From assembly GCF_018372875.1 (NCBI RefSeq), contig NZ_JAHAIF010000004.1, positions 43,798 through 107,797 on the forward strand: DNA of 64,000 nt, given 5' to 3'. The stretch is from Clostridium sp. (GTDB lineage: Bacteria; Bacillota; Clostridia; Clostridiales; Clostridiaceae). Position numbers and translations under genes: made by a program. Positions 1 through 8,383 of this stretch are shown here, piece after piece; the stretch's first letter is position 1; each line of letters starts with the position of its first letter. The notes beneath the pieces are model-generated. The model ran no database searches, was not told the DNA's origin, and saw nothing but the letters and a program-made list of their open reading frames with translations.

Positions 1-583
1 TTACTGTTAGAGCATGTTCATCAATAAAGTTCTGATCCTTATCCCAAAGTTCTTCTAAAAGATTATTTCTTGTAAGAACTTTTCCTTTTGAATTAACAAA
101 AACCCTTAAAAGCTTAAACTCTGTTGGCGTAATATCAATTCTTTCACCACTTTTATTAAGTATGAATTTATCAAAGTCAATCTCTAAATTATTAATCTTA
201 TAAATATAAGTTTTTTTATTTCCTTCATACCTTCTCAATACAGCTTGTACCCTTTCCTTCATAATACTTAAGCTAAATGGCTTAGTTATATAATCATCTG
301 CTCCAAGTTTAAAACCATTAACAATATCAAACTCCATATCACAAGCACTTAAAAATATAATTGCAGTATTTTTGTTCTTTAATCTGATCTCGCTACATAA
401 ATCAAACCCACTTCCATCTGGAAGATTAACATCTAAAATTATTAAATCATAGTCCTTTTCAATTTCTAATCTACCTTCAAAAAGAGAATATACTCCCCTT
501 ACATCAAAGCCTTCTTCTTTTAAATTAAAAGTAATGCCTTTATTTAATGCTCTATCATCTTCAATTATTAGTATCTTTTTCAT
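1..583 (-). CDS. OmpR/PhoB-family response regulator (3' end outside window)
   Basis: The first 194 residues are visible and the gene runs off the left edge. The N-terminal receiver domain has the acidic pair D9/D10, the predicted phospho-acceptor D51 in LDVNLPDG, and the TKPF switch-lysine motif near residue 101. A winged-helix DNA-binding domain follows (TPTEFKLLRVF, then LLEELWD). It is the output half of a two-component system; a partner kinase would be expected beyond the window edge. The start ATG has a weak GGGGGAT-type ribosome site upstream. The signal sensed cannot be told from this sequence. Confidence 0.9.
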   Translation of the reverse strand, partial: MKKILIIEDDRALNKGITFNLKEEGFDVRGVYSLFEGRLEIEKDYDLIILDVNLPDGSGFDLCSEIRLKNKNTAIIFLSACDMEFDIVNGFKLGADDYITKPFSLSIMKERVQAVLRRYEGNKKTYIYKINNLEIDFDKFILNKSGERIDITPTEFKLLRVFVNSKGKVLTRNNLLEELWDKDQNFIDEHALTV

Positions 584-628
584 CTTATCCCCCACATAAT
601 TACCCACAATGCTTTTTATACATTAAGA

Positions 629-653
629 GAAACACCATCAATAACGGTGTTTC
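629..653 (-). terminator. Possible terminator after the acetyltransferase gene
   Basis: An 8-bp inverted repeat GAAACACC/GGTGTTTC with a 9-base loop lies just past the stop codon of the maltose acetyltransferase-like gene. The T-run is poor on both strands, so termination strength is uncertain. Confidence 0.45.
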
Positions 654-686
654 CTCATTATCTTTTTATCATATTCATATAAGTTA

Positions 687-1283
687 CTATCTTCTCTTAT
701 CTTTAAAATATCTAACCTTATCTTCTTCATTTATCTCTCTAAGAACTCTACAAGGATTTCCTACAGCAACAACTCCTGATGGAATGTCTTTTGTAACTAC
801 ACTTCCTGAACCAATTACAGTGTTCTTTCCAATTGTTACTCCAGGATTAATTATTACTCCTGCTCCTATCCATACATTATCCTCTATATTTATAGGAAAT
901 GCATACATATCTCCTTCACTTCTCCAATCAGGGTCAACAGGATGACCAACTGTAATTAAAGTAACTCTTGGACCAAATAAAACATGATTTCCAATATTTA
1001 TTGGAGCTGTATCTAAAAAAATGCAATCAAAATTCACAAAACAACTATTTCCAAAAGAAATATTCTTACCATACTCACAATTAAATGGTGGTAATATATG
1101 TACGTCCCCACTCTCTTTAAATAGCTGCTTTAACATAGGTTCGTTTCTTCCAACATTTAAAGCATTTCTTGCATTAAACTCATAAAGTATATTACGTGCA
1201 TTGCACATATCTTTATACAACTCTGGATCTCCAGGTCTAAATAGTTCACCATCTCTTATACAATCTTTTACACTTTTACCCAT
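687..1283 (-). CDS. maa: Maltose O-acetyltransferase-like hexapeptide acetyltransferase
   Basis: The protein has 198 residues. It carries the short N-terminal domain of the maltose/galactoside acetyltransferase family (DGELFRPGDPEL) followed by left-handed beta-helix hexapeptide repeats, including NVWIGAGVIINPGVTIGKN, and the family ending PSGVVAVGNPCRVLR. These enzymes transfer acetyl from acetyl-CoA to a sugar hydroxyl in the cytoplasm. The chosen start is the ATG at 1283 because AGAGGTG sits six bases upstream; the in-frame GTG at 1292 lies inside that ribosome site. The true sugar acceptor is unknown, and other NodL/LacA-type acetyltransferases are alternatives. Confidence 0.88.
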   Translation of the reverse strand: MGKSVKDCIRDGELFRPGDPELYKDMCNARNILYEFNARNALNVGRNEPMLKQLFKESGDVHILPPFNCEYGKNISFGNSCFVNFDCIFLDTAPINIGNHVLFGPRVTLITVGHPVDPDWRSEGDMYAFPINIEDNVWIGAGVIINPGVTIGKNTVIGSGSVVTKDIPSGVVAVGNPCRVLREINEEDKVRYFKDKRR

Positions 1284-1462
1284 ATTAATCACCTCTAAAC
1301 ATTAATAACCCTAATTACATTAAAACACTTTTCTGTATACCTTTCCACTATTATCTATATAAATAAAGAAAGAATATTGGTAAATTTGTAATACTTTTTA
1401 AATATTATAACAGTTTTCTACACCAATTATACTAATAACGCAAATATTTACACAAAAACAAA

Positions 1463-1497
1463 TAGCTAATGCAAGGTATTAATATTTGCATTAGCTA
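1463..1497 (-). terminator. Terminator of the hyd maturation operon
   Basis: An 11-bp perfect stem TAGCTAATGCA/TGCATTAGCTA is followed on the minus strand by TTTGTTTTTG, right after the hydF stop codon. Confidence 0.8.
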
Positions 1498-1505
1498 CTC
1501 CTTTA

Positions 1506-2693
1506 TTAATTAAAAATCACTTTGCTTCTTTCTAAGGTATTAGTAAGAAACGAAAGTAAAACCCCATAATTAGTAATATATACTTTTCTTTCTTTACATA
1601 AATTAATTCTATTTAAGATTGTCTTCCTATTAACCATGCACCCACCACAGTGTATTATTAACTTATAATCCCCTATATCCTCTGCAAAATCATATCCTAT
1701 TTTAAATTCAAAATTTAATTTACCACCTACATACTTTTCTAATAGTGTTGGAATTTTTACTCTTCCTATGTCTTCATGGGAGACATTATGGCTACAACTT
1801 TCTGAAATAAGAACTTTATCACCTGGTTTAAGATTTCTTACTCCCCATACTCCATTTATAAATTCATTTATATCTCCTTTTTGCCTTGCAAAAAGCATAG
1901 AAAAACTTGTAAGCATTATTTCTTTAGGAACAATTTCATTAACAAGCTTAAACGCTTGAGAATCTGTTACAACTAAATCAACGTCTTTTATCTCCTCTAA
2001 TGCCTCTTTTAGTTCTGTATCTCTTACAACATAACTCTTTATACCATGATCTAAGCAATCTCTTATACATTGAACTTGTGGAAGTATTAACCTTCCCTTC
2101 GGTGCTTCTGAATCTATAGGAACAACTAAAATAACCTTTGAACCATATGGTAGTAAGTCCCCTATCAAAGGTAATTCTTCCTCTTCTCTTTCTATTAGTT
2201 CAATAAGCTTTTCTTTAACTTCTTCTATATCACTATCATATTTAGTAGATATAAATATTGCATTTTCACAATCTTCTTTCATCTCTTTTATCTCATTATT
2301 TTCTAGCATATCTACTTTATTTATTACAAGTAAGTAAGGGATATTGTATTTCTTAAACTCTTTTTTCATTTTATTAAATGAGGATAAATCTTTATCCTTC
2401 CCATCAATAATGTAAAGAGCAATATCTGTCCTTTTTAGTAAATCTAAGGTTTTATTTACTCTTAAATCCCCAAGAGCAGTATTATCTTCAAGACCAGCTG
2501 TATCAATATATAAAACTGGTCCTACTGGAATAAGCTCTACACCTTTACTAACTGGATCTGTTGTGGTTCCTTCTCTTTCAGATACTATTGAGATATTAGA
2601 GTTACAAAGTCTATTAAAAAGAGAGGACTTTCCAGAATTAGTTTTTCCATATAGAACTACGTGCTTTCTATTCCCTCTAGGCGTATTGTTCAT
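1506..2693 (-). CDS. hydF: [FeFe]-hydrogenase maturation GTPase HydF
   Basis: The protein has 395 residues. HydF is the scaffold on which the 2Fe subcluster of the hydrogenase H-cluster is assembled and from which it is delivered to HydA. The N-terminal GTPase domain shows the P-loop GKTNSGKSS at residues 16-24, DTAG (G3) and NKVD (G4). The C-terminal domain carries the cluster-binding set, a cysteine in ESCSHN and the pair in HCGGC. It is the last gene of the TM1266-hydE-hydG-hydF operon, 8 bases after hydG, with an AGGAGG site before ATG. No structural hydrogenase gene lies in this window. Confidence 0.96.
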   Translation of the reverse strand: MNNTPRGNRKHVVLYGKTNSGKSSLFNRLCNSNISIVSEREGTTTDPVSKGVELIPVGPVLYIDTAGLEDNTALGDLRVNKTLDLLKRTDIALYIIDGKDKDLSSFNKMKKEFKKYNIPYLLVINKVDMLENNEIKEMKEDCENAIFISTKYDSDIEEVKEKLIELIEREEEELPLIGDLLPYGSKVILVVPIDSEAPKGRLILPQVQCIRDCLDHGIKSYVVRDTELKEALEEIKDVDLVVTDSQAFKLVNEIVPKEIMLTSFSMLFARQKGDINEFINGVWGVRNLKPGDKVLISESCSHNVSHEDIGRVKIPTLLEKYVGGKLNFEFKIGYDFAEDIGDYKLIIHCGGCMVNRKTILNRINLCKERKVYITNYGVLLSFLTNTLERSKVIFN

Positions 2694-2701
2694 AGTTCCT
2701 C

Positions 2702-4078
2702 CTAAATATACAGATCTCTTTCACCATTTTTTAATCTATCTATATTTCTTATAACAAAATCTCTAGTCTCTTTTTTATTTATTTTTTCTGCTTCTCTTCT
2801 TACTAGAGCTTCTGCTTTATTCTTAAATTCTTCATCACCATAATCTAATGCATATTCCATTAAGGTAGATAATGCATTAGGTTCACAGCAATATTGAATT
2901 TCCCCTGATTTTGCAAGTTCCATAAACCTATCACCAGTTCTTCCTCTTCTATAGCAAGCTGTACAATAGCTTGGAATATAGCCATCATCTATTAATTCCT
3001 TTAATATTTCCAAAGGACTTCTTTCATCTGAAAGCTTAAATTGTGTAATTTCTTTTTCTTCTTCTCTTTCCTTATAACCGCCAACTCCTGTACTTGAACC
3101 TGCGCTCATTTGTGATATACCATGCTTTAATAAATCTCTTCTCATTTCAGCATCTTCTCTTGTAGATATAATCATTCCTGTAAAAGGTACTGCAATTCTA
3201 ATTATTGCAACTATCTTCTTAAAGGTTTCATCATCCACTAAATGAGGGAAATTTTCTAATGACACACCTTCTGCCGGTCTAAGTCTAGGAACTGATATAG
3301 TATGAAATCCTACACCATACTTTTCTTCTAGGTGTTCATTGTGAATCATAAGCCCAAGAACCTCAAATTTAGGATCAGCTAATCCAAATAAAACTCCTGC
3401 CCCTACATCATCTACTCCACCTTCCATTGCTCTATCAAAAGCTGTTAAATGATACTCATAATTACTTTTTAAGCAATTTGGATGTACTTTTTCATAAGTA
3501 GGTTTATGATAAGTTTCTTGGAATAGAATATAAGTTCCAATACCTGCTTCCTTAAGCATTTTATACTCTTCAACTGTAGTGGCTGCAATATTAACATTTA
3601 CTCTTCTGATTTCCCCATTATCCCTTTGTGTATTATAAATAGTTTTCAAGGTTTCTAAAACATATTCAATAGGAGCATTTACTGGATCTTCCCCAAGTTC
3701 TAATGCTAACCTCTTATGTCCCATTTTTTCAAGAATTCTTACTTCCTGTGCCACTTCTTCTTGAGTAAGTTTTCTTCTTTTAAAGCTATTACATCTATGA
3801 TATCCGCAATAAATGCAGTTATTTACACAATAATCACTTACATAAAGTGGAGCAAACATAACTATTCTTTTTCCGTATATATCTTTTTTGATTTGTCCAG
3901 CTATTTCATACATTTCTTCTATTTGTTCTTTATCTTTAATTTGAAGTAGGAGGGCTATGTCCCTATGCTTTAAACCTTCTTTTCTTTTAGCCTTTTCTAG
4001 CACCTCTTGTATTTGTTCTTTTGTAGCATTTTTCGATTCATCTAGAAGTCTTTCAATGTAGTCCTTATTTATAAACAT
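2702..4078 (-). CDS. hydG: [FeFe]-hydrogenase maturation radical SAM enzyme HydG (tyrosine lyase)
   Basis: The protein has 458 residues. HydG cleaves tyrosine to give p-cresol and the CO and CN ligands of the H-cluster. The radical SAM CX3CX2C motif is CVNNCIYC near residues 83-90. The HydG-specific C-terminal auxiliary cluster motif is also present (CTAC, then a third cysteine about 22 residues on in QYCCEPNA). The gene overlaps the end of hydE by 10 bases and has a strong AAGGAGG site, so the two are probably translationally coupled. Length matches the family. Confidence 0.96.
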   Translation of the reverse strand: MFINKDYIERLLDESKNATKEQIQEVLEKAKRKEGLKHRDIALLLQIKDKEQIEEMYEIAGQIKKDIYGKRIVMFAPLYVSDYCVNNCIYCGYHRCNSFKRRKLTQEEVAQEVRILEKMGHKRLALELGEDPVNAPIEYVLETLKTIYNTQRDNGEIRRVNVNIAATTVEEYKMLKEAGIGTYILFQETYHKPTYEKVHPNCLKSNYEYHLTAFDRAMEGGVDDVGAGVLFGLADPKFEVLGLMIHNEHLEEKYGVGFHTISVPRLRPAEGVSLENFPHLVDDETFKKIVAIIRIAVPFTGMIISTREDAEMRRDLLKHGISQMSAGSSTGVGGYKEREEEKEITQFKLSDERSPLEILKELIDDGYIPSYCTACYRRGRTGDRFMELAKSGEIQYCCEPNALSTLMEYALDYGDEEFKNKAEALVRREAEKINKKETRDFVIRNIDRLKNGERDLYI

Positions 4079-5136
4079 AATTTTTCCTCCTTAACCCATT
4101 GAATATTATCTCCACGACCAATCTCAACCTGAAATCCTGCTCTATTAATTCTCCCTTCAATGCACCTTCTACATTCTGCAGCTTCATCTCCAGTACAAAT
4201 CTTACCATCATAAAGAGAATACTTGTCCCTAACATCTGTTGGAGAAAGATTAGGCATTACTACATTTGCTCCTGCCTTAATTCCAAGTTCTCTTCCTATT
4301 GGATTTATACTTCCTAATGCAGTTGTTGCAGGTAATAAAACATTTGGTAGAAGTAATCTAACTATGGCCAAAATAGTTATTGTATCTTCTAAGGTACCAC
4401 CCTTTTCATCCTTTAAACTGGTATCTTTATGAGGTATAAAAGGTCCTATTCCACACATTTCTGGTGTTAGCTCTTTTACATAAAGTAAATCATTTACTAA
4501 ATCTTCTGTAGTTTGGTTTGGTAATCCTACCATGAAACCTGCCCCTATTTGATATCCTATTTTCCTAAGATTTAATAAACACTCTCTTCTATTTTCAAAA
4601 CTCGCTCCTGGATGTAATTTTTCATATAGTTCTTTAGTTGCAGTTTCATGTCTTAAAAGATATCTATCTGCACCTGCTTTAAACATTCTTTCATAAGATT
4701 CATAACTTCTTTCACCTAAAGAAAGAGTAATTGCATTATTGGGGAATCTTTCTTTAATCTTAGTTATTATTTCAACCATTATATCATCTGTAAAATAATC
4801 ATCTTCCCCACCTTGAAGAACATATGTTTTATAACCAAGCTTGTCCCCTATTTCTGCACATAATAATATTTCCTCTACAGAAAGCCTATATCTATCAGCT
4901 TCTTTATTCCCTCTTCTAATTCCGCAATACTCACAATTTCTTTTACAGTAATTAGTAAACTCAATAAGGCCTCTCATATAAACCTTATCTCCGTATGCTT
5001 TCATTCTAGTATCATGAGCCTTATCTATTAGATAATACTTAGACTCTTCATCTAGATTATCTAATAGATAAATAAGCTCTTCCCTAGAGGCATTGTTTTC
5101 ATTGTATAACTTATCAATAATGTCTCTAATATTCAC
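4069..5136 (-). CDS. hydE: [FeFe]-hydrogenase maturation radical SAM enzyme HydE
   Basis: The protein has 355 residues and is a BioB/PylB-like radical SAM enzyme with CX3CX2C in YCKRNCEYCGIRR. HydE converts an organometallic intermediate made by HydG on the way to the 2Fe subcluster. The start is taken as GTG at 5136 because AAGGAG lies seven bases upstream; a longer in-frame ATG at 5157 would sit inside the upstream gene. Only one base separates this start from the TM1266-family stop codon. The end overlaps hydG by 10 bases. Confidence 0.95.
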   Translation of the reverse strand: MNIRDIIDKLYNENNASREELIYLLDNLDEESKYYLIDKAHDTRMKAYGDKVYMRGLIEFTNYCKRNCEYCGIRRGNKEADRYRLSVEEILLCAEIGDKLGYKTYVLQGGEDDYFTDDIMVEIITKIKERFPNNAITLSLGERSYESYERMFKAGADRYLLRHETATKELYEKLHPGASFENRRECLLNLRKIGYQIGAGFMVGLPNQTTEDLVNDLLYVKELTPEMCGIGPFIPHKDTSLKDEKGGTLEDTITILAIVRLLLPNVLLPATTALGSINPIGRELGIKAGANVVMPNLSPTDVRDKYSLYDGKICTGDEAAECRRCIEGRINRAGFQVEIGRGDNIQWVKEEKLCL

Positions 5137-5137
5137 T

Positions 5138-5386
5138 TTAAATCTCCTTTTTAGCAATTGCTGTTTTTACAGTAACTCCTGAAATGTTACCAAGCTTTCC
5201 TGTTAAAGTATTTATATCATCAACCTCTCCAACAACTGTTAAAGATATTACTGATATTTCACCTTCAAATGGAATGCCCATTCTCCCCTTCATGCTTCCT
5301 CTAAATGATGCTACAACATCATTAAATTCACTTTGACATTCTCTTGGGTTCTCTAAAATACATCCAATTACAGCTATTCTCGCCAT
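5138..5386 (-). CDS. TM1266-type iron-only hydrogenase system regulator (ACT-like)
   Basis: This 82-residue protein begins MARIAVIGCILENP and belongs to the small NikR-C/ACT-like family typically linked to hydEFG genes and named after Thermotoga TM1266. It is the first gene of the hyd maturation operon and has an AGGAGGT site 7 bases before ATG. The family is annotated as a putative regulator, but it has no DNA-binding domain, so a ligand-sensing or chaperone role is equally possible. The family identity is secure and the function is inferred. Confidence 0.9.
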   Translation of the reverse strand: MARIAVIGCILENPRECQSEFNDVVASFRGSMKGRMGIPFEGEISVISLTVVGEVDDINTLTGKLGNISGVTVKTAIAKKEI

Positions 5387-5409
5387 TTTTATACCTCCTA
5401 TAATGCAAA

Positions 5410-5434
5410 AGAGGTCTCTTTAATAGAGACCTCT
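5410..5434 (-). promoter_or_regulatory. Hairpin in the leader of the hyd maturation operon
   Basis: A perfect 10-bp stem AGAGGTCTCT/AGAGACCTCT with a 5-base loop is followed on the minus strand by TTTGC, 24 bases before the first start codon. It resembles a weak terminator or an mRNA-stabilising hairpin inside the leader. Confidence 0.5.
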
Positions 5435-5580
5435 AAAAATTTACGCAAAATAAACCTAGCAAAGCTAAGTAAGTATTATAATAATTTTGGCCTCTTTCAG
5501 ATTAGATTGCTCTTTTCTGTTAGATATTATTCAAAATTTCAACTCACCTAAAAGATTTCTCTCTTAACTAAGTTGTTAAT

Positions 5581-5609
5581 ATTATAACATACTTAATTTT
5601 ACTTATAAA
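5581..5609 (-). promoter_or_regulatory. Candidate promoter of the hyd maturation operon
   Basis: Reading the minus strand, TTTATA is followed after 17 bases by a perfect TATAAT at 5586-5581. Transcription from here would give a leader of roughly 185 bases before the TM1266-type gene. The -35 match is weak. Confidence 0.4.
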
Positions 5610-5663
5610 TATGAATTAGATTTTTATCTATAGGAAAATATAATCTTGTAAGGAGTGATTAAT

Positions 5664-5828
5664 TTGAGTAAAAATGATTATAGCATTAATTCAATAAAAA
5701 ACAAACTAAACTCTATAGAAACCTGTTTAACAGAAGTACATTCAAAAGCTACTGACGAAAATAAAGAAAAAATAGAACAAGCAATGGATTCAGTAATAAA
5801 AGCTTCTGATAATCTTTCTAATCTATAA
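5664..5828 (+). CDS. Small hypothetical protein with TTG start (54 aa)
   Basis: An open frame of 54 codons starts at TTG and is preceded by AAGGAGTG with good spacing. The product is hydrophilic (MSKNDYSINSIKNKL onward), rich in Lys, Asn and Ser, with one cysteine and no membrane segment; heptad-like spacing suggests short helices. I do not recognise a family. It lies alone on the plus strand between the diverging hyd operon and the ABC exporter. A coding role is supported by the ribosome site and by codon use like that of its neighbours. Confidence 0.65.
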   Translation: MSKNDYSINSIKNKLNSIETCLTEVHSKATDENKEKIEQAMDSVIKASDNLSNL

Positions 5829-5845
5829 AAGAAAGAGTAGATTGT

Positions 5846-5927
5846 ATATTTATTTTGCTATTCTAGCCACAAGCTCCAAGTCACGCAAAACAAATATCCA
5901 CTCCATTCATGCTAAATGTAAGGAAAA
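5846..5927. repeat. Dispersed imperfect-palindrome repeat, copy A
   Basis: This stretch matches 44734-44824 over about 85 bases. Shared blocks include ATATTTATTTTGC, CTCCAAGTCAC, CAAAACAAATATCCAC and GTAAGGAAA. The arms TATTTATTTTGC and GCAAAACAAATA are inverted repeats around a loop of about 30 bases. Copy A has decayed arms compared with copy B. Confidence 0.75.
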
Positions 5928-5929
5928 AA

Positions 5930-5957
5930 GAGAGAAATTGCAATTGCAATTTCTCTC
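5930..5957 (-). terminator. Terminator of the NatAB-like ABC operon
   Basis: A perfect 28-base palindrome (arms GAGAGAAATTGCAA) is followed on the minus strand by TTTTTT. It lies 28 bases after the permease stop codon. Confidence 0.85.
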
Positions 5958-5985
5958 CTAATCCTTGTTATCTATATTATCTTAA

Positions 5986-7236
5986 TTATCCATCTTTTCT
6001 TAATGACTTCAAGGCATTTGTAAGTTTTACTGGATTACCATATCTTAATGTTCCCATTCTGTAAATCTTAGCACCTAAAACTCCAACAAATCCTGTTGAA
6101 ACAGCTAATATTACTAATGAAATTACTACTTCTATAGTTTTAACACTTCCCATTGCAACTCTTACAAACATAGCCATACAAGAACTAAAAGGTACATATG
6201 ATAATATGTTCATAAGCATTGACTCTGGATTATTTAATCCAAACATTACAGCCATAAAAACAACTACAAATATCATTGTAACAGGAGATGCACTTTTACC
6301 AATATCCTCTGTCTTGGAAACTAAAGCTCCTAATGAACCGAATATAAATGCGTAGAATAGATATCCAAGTAATCCGAATATAGCAAATGTAGCTAGAGTT
6401 TCACCTGAAATATTGAATATGAAATCAAGCTTTCCTCCCCATGCTGCACTATTAAATTTATAAGTTACTAAAGCAGAAGCTAATATTACACCTACTTGTG
6501 CCAAACTTGCAATTGTAGCAGCTATTACCTTACCAAAAATTAATGCATTACTACTTGTACTAGTTACTAGTATTTCCATAGCTCTATTACTCTTTTCAGT
6601 TGTAACAGATACAGCTATTAATTGACCATAGTAAATAATCATAAAATATAAAACAAATATTAATCCATAAGTATAAGCAAAGTTACTTACTGTATCCTTA
6701 CCTAGCAATTCAACCTCTGAATTTATTTGAGTATTATATAAAGCATCTATTTCATTAACATCTATACCTTTATTGCTGAAATAACTTTCTCTATTTAATC
6801 TAGATAAATATGAATCAAACATCTGTTGATTTCCATCACTAAAGCTACTATTTTGAACTATATATTTATAGCTTGTTGGTGAATTTAATATAAATCCTGC
6901 CTCAGCTTCCTCATTATTTACAGCATCCTTTACCTCTTGCTCATTTGTAGCAACCTTCCAACTTGAACCAATAAATACATTTTCTAGTCCTTTAACATCT
7001 TTAATTATATTTTCTTTATCAAAGATTATAAAGTTTTTCTTTTCTTCATCACTAACAGATTCACTTGATTCCGCCTTTTTGTCATTACCACCAAATAAAC
7101 CTGACATATCAAAAAATGATGGTAAACTTAATCCAACTATTAAAACTACTGCAATTATTCCTGTTGTTATAAGATATCCTTTATTCTTGAAATAATTAGT
7201 TAATTCAAATCTTAGTACAGATAAAAATCCCTTCAT
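5986..7236 (-). CDS. ABC-2 type exporter permease (NatB-like)
   Basis: The protein has 416 residues: one N-terminal membrane helix (about 20-42), a large extracytoplasmic region to about residue 180, then five or so membrane helices. This is the layout of the NatB/YhaP branch of ABC-2 permeases, which export sodium or amphipathic compounds. It starts directly at the end of the ATPase gene (TAATG, one-base overlap), so the two form one exporter. The substrate is not known. Confidence 0.88.
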   Translation of the reverse strand: MKGFLSVLRFELTNYFKNKGYLITTGIIAVVLIVGLSLPSFFDMSGLFGGNDKKAESSESVSDEEKKNFIIFDKENIIKDVKGLENVFIGSSWKVATNEQEVKDAVNNEEAEAGFILNSPTSYKYIVQNSSFSDGNQQMFDSYLSRLNRESYFSNKGIDVNEIDALYNTQINSEVELLGKDTVSNFAYTYGLIFVLYFMIIYYGQLIAVSVTTEKSNRAMEILVTSTSSNALIFGKVIAATIASLAQVGVILASALVTYKFNSAAWGGKLDFIFNISGETLATFAIFGLLGYLFYAFIFGSLGALVSKTEDIGKSASPVTMIFVVVFMAVMFGLNNPESMLMNILSYVPFSSCMAMFVRVAMGSVKTIEVVISLVILAVSTGFVGVLGAKIYRMGTLRYGNPVKLTNALKSLRKDG

Positions 7237-8150
7237 TATTCGTCACCTGCCTTAAGTACAAATATATCATTTAAGGATGGTTCATATTCCCCAAACTTTT
7301 CTACATCAATATCACTTTTTATAATTTCAGACAATAAATCATTTTTACTTCTAGATTCTTTAAGCTCTAAAATTACGAATTCTTTCATAACTTCATCTAC
7401 TCTTGTTATATCTCCAAAGTATTCTTCGCACTTTTCTTTTAGTTCTATAGGAGAATAGTTATTCGCACTTAACATAAGCTTATTTTTACCAAAATCCTTC
7501 TTTATATCTTTAAGATTTCCACTTAATACAACATCACCTTTATTAATAATAGCTATATCTTCGCAAAACTCTTCAACATAATTCATTTGGTGACTTGAGA
7601 ATATTACAAGCTTTCCATCTTCAATAAGATCTGTTACTACATCCTTAAGAGTTTGTGCATTAACTGGATCTAAACCACTAAAAGGTTCGTCTAAGATTAC
7701 AATTTCAGGATTACAAACTAAAGTTTGTGCTAATTGAACCTTTTGTTGATTACCCTTTGAAAGAGTTTCTAATAATCTATTTTCATATTCTTCAATTCCT
7801 AATCTCTTAAGCCAAAACTTTCCGTTTGCTTTGGCTTCCTTTAACGATATCCCTCTTAAGTTTCCTAAATACATTAACTGATCAATTACTTTTTTCTTAG
7901 GATATAAACCTCTTTCTTCTGGTAAGTATCCTATTTGAAAATCTTTAGGATTAAACTTTTTACCATCAATTATGATTTCCCCTTCATTAGCTTTAAAAAC
8001 ATCCATTAGAATTCTAATTGTTGTTGTTTTACCTGCTCCATTTCTACCAAGCAGCCCTAAAGCTTTTCCACTTGATATAGAAAATGAAATTCCATGAAGT
8101 ACTTCTGTTTCACCAAAAGTCTTCTTTATGTTTTTCACTTCTAACTTCAT
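7236..8150 (-). CDS. ABC transporter ATP-binding protein (NatA-like)
   Basis: The protein has 304 residues. Walker A is GRNGAGKTT, the signature is LSKGNQQKV and Walker B is IVILDEPFSGLD, followed by a C-terminal extension of about 90 residues typical of NatA/YhaQ-like subunits. The start is the ATG at 8150, preceded by GGAGGGG; the longer open frame upstream has no ribosome site. It powers the overlapping ABC-2 permease. Tandem sequence repeats upstream (8311-8347) may be regulatory. Confidence 0.9.
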   Translation of the reverse strand: MKLEVKNIKKTFGETEVLHGISFSISSGKALGLLGRNGAGKTTTIRILMDVFKANEGEIIIDGKKFNPKDFQIGYLPEERGLYPKKKVIDQLMYLGNLRGISLKEAKANGKFWLKRLGIEEYENRLLETLSKGNQQKVQLAQTLVCNPEIVILDEPFSGLDPVNAQTLKDVVTDLIEDGKLVIFSSHQMNYVEEFCEDIAIINKGDVVLSGNLKDIKKDFGKNKLMLSANNYSPIELKEKCEEYFGDITRVDEVMKEFVILELKESRSKNDLLSEIIKSDIDVEKFGEYEPSLNDIFVLKAGDE

Positions 8151-8310
8151 TCTTTTCCCCTCCAAATTAGTAAATATTACTATAGTAACTTTAAAACCAT
8201 TATACATTTTATTAATAACCTTGTAAAGAGTTATTATTTACTTTTTAATCAGAATTTTAATGTCACTTCCTTAATTATATTCTACTTTTATTGTGAGGAT
8301 ATGGAACAAC

Positions 8311-8349
8311 TTAAAGTCACTTTTATCAATTACTTAAGTCACTTTTAAG
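8311..8349. repeat. Tandem near-identical 13-mers upstream of the ABC exporter
   Basis: AAAGTCACTTTTA (8313) and TAAGTCACTTTTA (8335) are direct repeats whose starts are 22 bases apart, about two helical turns. A weaker relative (AATGTCACTTCCTTA) lies near 8259. The spacing suggests a protein-binding site for the ABC operon promoter. Confidence 0.4.
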
Positions 8350-8355
8350 AAAAAT

Positions 8356-8383
8356 GAAAGGATTACTATCTTATAATCCTTTC
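8356..8383 (-). terminator. Terminator overlapping the end of the 151-aa gene
   Basis: GAAAGGATTA/TAATCCTTTC forms a stem whose distal side is followed on the minus strand by ATTTTTC. It overlaps the last codons of the gene. Confidence 0.7.

Noticed and set aside
547-945. Plus-strand open frame opposite the acetyltransferase gene
   Set aside because: It is a shadow of the real minus-strand gene: no ribosome site and low-complexity hydrophobic sequence.
5387-5586. T-box or FMN riboswitch in the hyd leader
   Set aside because: No T-box sequence and no conserved riboswitch core is seen; only a simple hairpin is supported.
5846-5927. CRISPR repeat
   Set aside because: Only two widely separated copies exist, with no spacer arrays or cas genes.
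8258-8349. LytTR-type direct repeats
   Set aside because: Motif and spacing (22 bases) do not fit the 9-base LytTR half sites spaced 12-13 bases apart.
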